NCBI GenBank assembly: GCA_023205875.1
Contig: CP060767.1
Location: 372,001-436,000 of the forward strand
DNA length: 64,000 bases
Direction of reading: 5' to 3'
Source of the DNA: Chloropicon primus
Taxonomy: Eukaryota; Chlorophyta; Chloropicophyceae; Chloropicales; Chloropicaceae
Below are positions 58,801 through 64,000 of this stretch, in pieces (positions within the stretch are counted from its first letter, which is position 1; each line of letters starts with the position of its first letter). The notes under the pieces were generated by a model, which did no database searches, was not told the DNA's origin, and worked only from the letters and a program-made list of their open reading frames with translations. A program made the translations under genes and the position numbers.

Positions 58801-60275
58801 GACCTGCATGAGCTCCATGCGGGCATCTGACTCCTTCATCTTGTCATGGCACGAGTCTGCCGTCTCCTTCAGCTTCATGATCAGCTCAGTCTGCTCTGCT
58901 TGCAGCTGCTTGCTGCTGGCCAGGCTCTGACGGAGCTTGTCCGACTCACTTTCCAGGGCTCTCAGCTGCAACCTCGTCTCCTGAAGGAGGCTCGTCGCTT
59001 CCGTCAATCGAAACCTCAAGTTGTCCCTTTCCACTGTAACCTCTTTCAGGTAAGCACTCAGGCTCGCTTCGCTCAGCTGCTGAGAGTGGAGGTTTGCCTC
59101 GCAGTCCTCGAGCTGATCTTCCCTCTCGAAGGCCAACCTCTCTATCTCTTCCAGATGACCTACATATCGCTCGTCTGCCAAGAAGGACTGGTGTTTTTAG
59201 AGTTTTTTAGCAAGATTAAATCACGCAATCACGTCGGGGGAGAGGAAGCTGAGAGGCGACTTACCTGGGTCGCGGGAGACGGCTGTCCTGCCGGTTGCTT
59301 GTTCACGATCTGCGTGGCCAGTGCTTCCACCTCCTTTGTCAGCTCTTTTATCTGCGCGTCCTTCATCTCCAGCTCATCTGCAAGGGTTGAGCTGCCCTTG
59401 CTCACGTCCTCGAGCGAGGCCTCCAGCGAGGCAATGTTGTCCTTCATCATGGACATGGCCTGGTGCTTTGCATTTACTTCTTGCCTGAGCTGCCCAATTT
59501 TTAGTCCCTGCTTCTCGGAGAGAATCTCAAGCTCCTCTGTCTTTCTCTCCGATTCCAGCGCACGCTGCTCCGCCGACCTCACCTGAGTCTCTGCTGCCCT
59601 CTCCAACGCACGGTACCTCTCCTGAAGGCTCTGTTCCACCTTGTCCTTGTGCGCCTCGGCCTCCTTGAAGAACTCGTCGCCCTCGAGAGCGGAGACTCGA
59701 AGCTGGTTCTGCACGCTCGCGAGATCCTCCCTCACCGCCTTCGCCTCCGCCTCCAAACCCTTGTAGAGCACCTTTGAGGTTGCCAGCTGCTCGGACAAAG
59801 TCTTGCACGCCTCGTTCGCTTCAGCCAGCTTCTCCTCCACTTCCCCGAGCCTCTTTCTCAGCTCCTCCCTCTCTGCCCGGATTGTGAACACGCAATCGGC
59901 TGGCTCCTGCTCCGAGGCAGATGGAGCACGCAATGACTCCAGAGCCTCGATCTGTTTCACGAGCTCCTCTTTCTCCCTCAGGAGCTTTCCCTTGCCAGTT
60001 GTCTCGAGAGCTTCCTCCAACCCTCTTATGCGGACCCTGTCACGCTCGCTCTGCGCCGCCCTGATCTCGATCTCATCCTGCAAGGCCTCCATGATGTTCA
60101 CCGTCCCTGCTAGCCTCCCACCAATGTCTTGGCACACTTCTTGCATGATGGCCGCCTCTTGGTCCTTCTCTTTCAACTGCCTCTTCTGCTTCTTCTCGGC
60201 TTCTTCCTTTTCCTTTTGTTTCTTCTTCGAGGAAGAAGAACTCGCCGGACTGAAGCGACTCAATGTCTTCCTCAT
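55840..60275 (-). CDS. Large coiled-coil protein (1452 aa), 2 exons
   Basis: In sense order exons are 60275-59265 and 59187-55840 (phase 0, 77-nt intron with GTAAGT donor), giving 1452 aa. After a basic Lys/Glu-rich start almost the whole chain to about residue 1060 is predicted heptad coiled coil (EEKLAEANEACKTLSEQLAT, LRDLQSEIESLQESR-like segments). Near residue 675 it is broken by an SE-dipeptide repeat, and later by a disordered Ser/Arg/Asn-rich part with short helices. The C-terminus contains RDDDVLQVPGSMP, SDMEKLSALQDRLGKVEDKY and a final helix (KMEMARFQDQMFKGESQLND). There is no motor, ATPase or TM segment. Such proteins are typical of basal bodies, centrosomes, nuclear envelope or Golgi tethers; I cannot choose among them. 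Confidence 0.75.
58162..58206 (-). repeat. (GATTCT)n coding repeat, Ser-Glu dipeptides
   Basis: Tandem hexamers on the plus strand give alternating Ser-Glu in the coiled-coil protein, a likely disordered, phosphorylatable hinge. Length may vary between strains. Confidence 0.8.
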
Positions 60276-61953
60276 CCCTTCAACAAATCACAAGACACAA
60301 GACACAACAACAACGAGGAACAAGAAGAACCTTAGAGGAGTGCCCTCGATAGTGCCCTTTTCTTTTAGCAGCAGCAGCAACTCTTTCCATTCCCACGACG
60401 AGGGCGAGAAGGAGAAGAAACTTGAACTGGTGTGAACCTGAGAAAAAAGATGGTGTCTTTGGAAAGCCCAAGAAAAGGTCTTGACTCGATCTATAGAATG
60501 GAACGCAGCTCGGCCTTGTTCCACTCCCGTGGCCACCGTCTCCTCTTTCTCTTTCTCTTTCTCTTTCTCTCTCGCCGTTTTTTCAAGGAAAAATGGCGGG
60601 AAAACGGAAGAAAAGGCGACACTTTTTTAGAATCGAAGAATTGACGTCATGCATAGAAGAAGACCAAGAACAGCCTTGGGAATGCTTGGGCTTGGCAAAA
60701 CGGATCCTTCTCTTTCTCTTCTTCCTCCTGTCCCTCCTGTCCCTCTTCATTCTCCCTCCTTGGCTTCTTTCTCCCTCCTCTGCACTCCCTTCACAATGAG
60801 GACGATCAGGATCGAACAAGGTCGTCTTGGGCCTGTCTCACCCCCTTGGAGACAAGAGACATTGACAATGACTGGAGTGCCTCCCTCACTGTCAATGTCT
60901 CTTGTCCATCGCCCTCATGCCCCTCCCTCTCTCCTCTCCTCAGTCCTTCCTCTCTCTCACACACACACACCATTCTCCTCACCATTTTTCTCAAGTGAGG
61001 GAAGGTCAAGCAGGAAGAGTAAGGAGGGAGAGTTTAGGGCAGAGGAAGCAAGCGTTAGGAGAGAGTATAAGCAACATGTAGATACAAGTATCGCTCTGTG
61101 CCACCATGGCCTTTTGTCCTCAGTCATATCGATCGATGCCGACGACACGAGACCGCGGCGTACGTTCCAAAGCAAGCAAGCGGCTGATCCATTCATTTCT
61201 TGATCCATCGAAAGCAATGGAGAGAGCAATCAAGTCCTTCCCCTCTTCCCCTCTTTCCCTCTTTCCCTCGTCCCCTTCTCCATTCATCCGTCGCATCCCC
61301 TGCAGAGTTGTGCTCTGTCCATATTTTCACCACCCACCTCCCTCTCTGCACGATCAGATCAGATCGATCGATCGATCGCGTTTGCCGGCGGTTTGCTTTG
61401 ATCGGAAACCGAAACAGCGGCGCGCAAGGGAGGTTGAGGACGAGGGAAGCGAGCAACACAACACGACGATAAGCGTTGCCTCCCGACCTCCCGACCTTTC
61501 CCAGCGCTACTCGCTTGCCTCATTCCGTTCTCTCATTCGCATTCGTAAGAGAGAGAGAGAGAGAGAAAAGGAAAACTCTGGTCCACAACCTCGACCACCT
61601 CGCGTTACGTTCGCGAGTCTTGGATCGTATCCTTCTCCTTGCCAAGGTAATCTCTCTCTGTCTGTCTCTCTGTCTCTCTGTCTCTGTCTCTGACTCTGAC
61701 TCTGACTCTCTCTGTGTGTGTGGTTGTTCGCCTTTGTCGACGAAGGCCGTGATGCCAAGGAGGTGACTCTCGCAGCAACGACTGACTGCTGTCCACAAGG
61801 TATTGGAGGCAACTCTCCCCGTGTCCGTGTGCGTCCGCGTGCGCTTGTTTAGAGACAGAGAGCGTTACGTACGTTATTTTTTTGTTGCGTTGCGTTGCTT
61901 TGGGGAATGTATAACGGGCGGCGTGTGAGAAGGGCTTGGTTGGGTGTGGCAGA
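60276..61953. other. Large divergent intergenic region with perfect inverted repeat
   Basis: 1678 bp between the coiled-coil gene and ASCC3. No convincing gene is seen: short frames such as 60593-60799 (68 codons with a Leu/Phe stretch) lack support. It contains a 17-bp perfect inverted repeat (60851-60906), CT-rich tracts, and a possible 5' UTR intron of ASCC3 (donor near 61647, pyrimidine-rich body, acceptor near 61746). Confidence 0.5.
60851..60906. repeat. Perfect 17-bp inverted repeat, 22-nt loop
   Basis: Left arm 60851-60867 (GACAAGAGACATTGACA), right arm 60890-60906, its exact reverse complement. In RNA it would form a strong hairpin. No U-rich terminator follows and no gene boundary coincides. 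Confidence 0.9.
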
Positions 61954-64000
61954 ATGACGACTACTTCGAGGATGGAAAGCGGTGGGAAGGGGGAAGAGGG
62001 TTTGCCTCGGCTAAGTGTGATGCTGAGGCAGGCAGGGACGCCATACGGGGGGATTCATGACGCGGGGGGGCTAACGATGGCGAGGGCTGGGGACCTTCAA
62101 GAGAGAAGGAGGAGCGCGCTGGCTTCCTCGACGAGTTCGACGCACCCCGCCTTCGGGGAGAGGGGGCTGGGTGGGAAAGGGAAAGGGAAAGCCAAGGCAG
62201 TCTCCGGACTATGCGCCGCAAACTTGACTCAGGGTACGTCTTCATCATCAGGGTCATCGTCGCTGGCCGCAAAATTTGCAAATATTGGCGCTCACAAGGA
62301 ATACCAAAGGTTCGTCAGCCGAGTCAGAGACGTGATCGACGCGGACTTCTCGCTCGAGGAGCTCCTAGCGGAAGCAGAACAAGTCTCGCAGGTCCTAGGA
62401 AGTCTAAGCGACAGCGAATTACGAGACAGGGCGAACTTGCAGTCAGGACACCGGCACAGGACCCTGGAGCAAAGGTACGGAGAGTTTAGTCCCGGCAAGT
62501 TTTATGATTTGTGTGAGAGCTTCTCTCATCTTCGTTCCAGGCACAGCGAGGGAAGGAGCAAGGGACATGGAGATTCGATTGCCCAGGGGGAGCAAGGTGG
62601 CCAAGAACGAAAAGAATTCGGAGCAGAAATTTTGGACTTCGTTTTCCCCAGCAAGACGTATGCGTGCGTGAAGGGCGGCAAGGTACTCGCCACCTCCGTT
62701 GCCTCGAAGCATGCGGTCACGAAGCCTGCAGACGAGTTCAGCGACATGACCCAGCAGCTAAAAGGCCTATTCGCAAGCTCGTCGGTGGAAGAAGGAGAAG
62801 ACCGCAGGGCCAAAACAGAGCAGAAGTGGCTGAAACCGGTACAGGTGGAGAAGAAAGAGGAGGGAGGCAAGAAACAAGGGCAGGGGGGGGATAATGATCC
62901 AAGCATGGATGACTGCATCGCTACCCTGCTGTGGTTCACGGACTTGTGCGCAAAGAGAGACTACCATTCGATGCTCGTCAACATCTACAGCATTGTCGTT
63001 GGAGGCAATGATGCGGCCCGTGTCGCTGCAGAGCTCTTTGAGCTGCTTGGGGACACATCCATAGAAATTATTTCGGAGCTTTCGCAACGCTTGGAGGACC
63101 TCAGGAAAAAGCTGAAAGTGGTTCTCCTGCATGCATATAGGAGAGACCAGGAGAGCAAGAAGGAACCCCGCGGGGATCACAGGCCTGGGAGCAAGTTCAG
63201 CATTGTTTCAGAGAGGGAGCAGGAGATAAAGAAATCGGCGTTGAAGGCCTCAAAAAAGAAGTCGAGCAATATTCAGTTGTCCGCCTTACTCTCGTGGCTG
63301 CAAGGGGTTGGGATTGATGGGTTGATCCAGATTGTGACAAGCAGCGAGGAAGCACGCGAGGAAGACGTGAAAGATCCTAATGAGTTCGATCTGGATGATT
63401 ACGTTGGAAAGGGGAAAGTGACCCTGAGATCGGGACTTCCTCCGAATGCTGTTCGGAAAAAATTTAAGAACCACGAAGAGGTCTTCGTTCCCGCTCAAAA
63501 GAACGACCCTGGGGCAAACGAGCCTAGGGTTCAAATCAGCGAGCTCGAAAAGTGGGCCCAGCTGGCCTTCAAAGGGTACAAGGAGCTGAACAGAATCCAG
63601 AGCAAGATTTTCCACACGGCCTACTTTTCCAATGAGAATTTGCTGGTTTGTGCGCCAACGGGTGCGGGAAAGACCAACATCGCGATGATTTCGGTGCTGC
63701 ACGAGGTCAAGAAGCACATGACGGGTGGAATGCTCGATGATTCTGACTTCAAGATCGTCTACATCGCCCCTATGAAGGCTTTGGCGGCAGAGGTGACAGC
63801 AACATTTTCAAAGCGGTTAGAACCTCTTGGAATTAATGTGAAAGAATGCACGGGAGACATTCAGCTGAGCAAGAGAGAGATGTCCAACACTCAGATGATT
63901 GTGACCACTCCAGAAAAGTGGGATGTGATCACTAGAAAGGGCGGCGACGTCAGTGCGGCAGCGGAAGTCAGGCTACTCATACTTGACGAGGTTCACTTGC
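61954..64000 (+). CDS. ASCC3: ASCC3 (activating signal cointegrator complex 3) Ski2-like helicase, 3' truncated by window edge
   Basis: Exons 61954-62474 and 62541 onward (phase 2, intron 66 nt), open to the right edge, 660 residues visible. After a disordered start and a helical N-terminal domain comes LRSGLPPNAVRKKFKNHEEV, WAQLAFKGYKELNRIQSKIF (the Q-like region), Walker A CAPTGAGKTNIAM, motif Ia APMKALAAEV, TTPEKWDVITRK and the DEVHL box at the very end. The Q-region wording (AFKGYKELNRIQSKIF, SNENLLVCAP) fits ASCC3/Slh1 better than the paralogue Brr2/SNRNP200. The full protein should have two helicase cassettes with Sec63 domains and acts in splitting collided ribosomes (RQT complex) and in alkylation repair. 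Confidence 0.9.
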   Translation, partial: MTTTSRMESGGKGEEGLPRLSVMLRQAGTPYGGIHDAGGLTMARAGDLQERRRSALASSTSSTHPAFGERGLGGKGKGKAKAVSGLCAANLTQGTSSSSGSSSLAAKFANIGAHKEYQRFVSRVRDVIDADFSLEELLAEAEQVSQVLGSLSDSELRDRANLQSGHRHRTLEQRYGEFSPGKFYDLCESFSHLRSRHSEGRSKGHGDSIAQGEQGGQERKEFGAEILDFVFPSKTYACVKGGKVLATSVASKHAVTKPADEFSDMTQQLKGLFASSSVEEGEDRRAKTEQKWLKPVQVEKKEEGGKKQGQGGDNDPSMDDCIATLLWFTDLCAKRDYHSMLVNIYSIVVGGNDAARVAAELFELLGDTSIEIISELSQRLEDLRKKLKVVLLHAYRRDQESKKEPRGDHRPGSKFSIVSEREQEIKKSALKASKKKSSNIQLSALLSWLQGVGIDGLIQIVTSSEEAREEDVKDPNEFDLDDYVGKGKVTLRSGLPPNAVRKKFKNHEEVFVPAQKNDPGANEPRVQISELEKWAQLAFKGYKELNRIQSKIFHTAYFSNENLLVCAPTGAGKTNIAMISVLHEVKKHMTGGMLDDSDFKIVYIAPMKALAAEVTATFSKRLEPLGINVKECTGDIQLSKREMSNTQMIVTTPEKWDVITRKGGDVSAAAEVRLLILDEVHL

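Noticed and set aside
60593-60799. 68-codon frame with a Leu/Phe-rich stretch
   Set aside because: The hydrophobic part is a translated CTT/TCC tract; no conserved residues or splice context.

Overview
The window looks like nuclear DNA from a photosynthetic eukaryote with a primary plastid, most probably a prasinophyte-grade green alga. Plastid proteins (ferredoxin, a Rieske protein of the chlorophyllide a oxygenase family, a DUF751 protein) carry simple transit peptides with no ER signal in front. The oxygenase implies chlorophyll b. It keeps the Rieske cluster but lacks the mononuclear-iron motif, as in the two-gene CAO described in Micromonas, so a mamiellophyte relative is my best guess. 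A GT29 sialyltransferase-like gene fits this. A possible BBS-type chaperonin would fit a lineage with cilia. These lineage statements are inference; the gene calls are firmer.

The region is compact: about 31 protein genes in 64 kb on both strands, roughly half of them intronless. I place 18 GT-AG introns, mostly 66-200 nt and often near the 5' end of the coding region. GC is high except for one AT-rich, gene-free island at about 12.4-14.3 kb.

Layout. 0-8 kb: midasin C-terminus, a plastid CBM20-SAP protein, a START-like protein and a 2OG-Fe(II) oxygenase-like protein. 8.4-12.4 kb: a tandem pair of secreted glycoproteins that share an almost identical 630-bp block. 12.4-14.3 kb: the AT-rich island. 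14.7-23.8 kb: a thylakoid membrane protein, an acid-lipase-like hydrolase, an unknown protein, TRMO, UFD1 and a DUF751 plastid protein. 23.9-30.4 kb: an M1 aminopeptidase, an ankyrin-type protein, a coiled-coil protein and a YjbQ-family protein. 30.7-37 kb: an EDR2-like lipid-binding protein, an ArsS-type radical SAM protein and a HAT-repeat plastid RNA factor. 37.5-45 kb: a chlorophyllase/PAF-AH-like hydrolase, an RRA-like glycosyltransferase, a chaperonin-like protein and an unknown polytopic membrane protein. 45.6-53.3 kb: the Rieske CAO protein, ferredoxin, an amino-acid transporter and a GT29 protein. 54.5-64 kb: an unknown protein, a 1452-aa coiled-coil protein and the N-terminal part of ASCC3.

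The genes do not form one pathway. Shared themes are the plastid (CBM20-SAP, thylakoid protein, DUF751, HAT protein, hydrolase, CAO, ferredoxin), the secretory/Golgi system (tandem glycoproteins, RRA-like, GT29, aminopeptidase) and ribosome or protein quality control (midasin, UFD1, ASCC3). The most striking observation is a 14-nt micro-exon carrying two of the three iron-sulfur cysteines of the radical SAM protein. No virus-like or LTR element was recognised.
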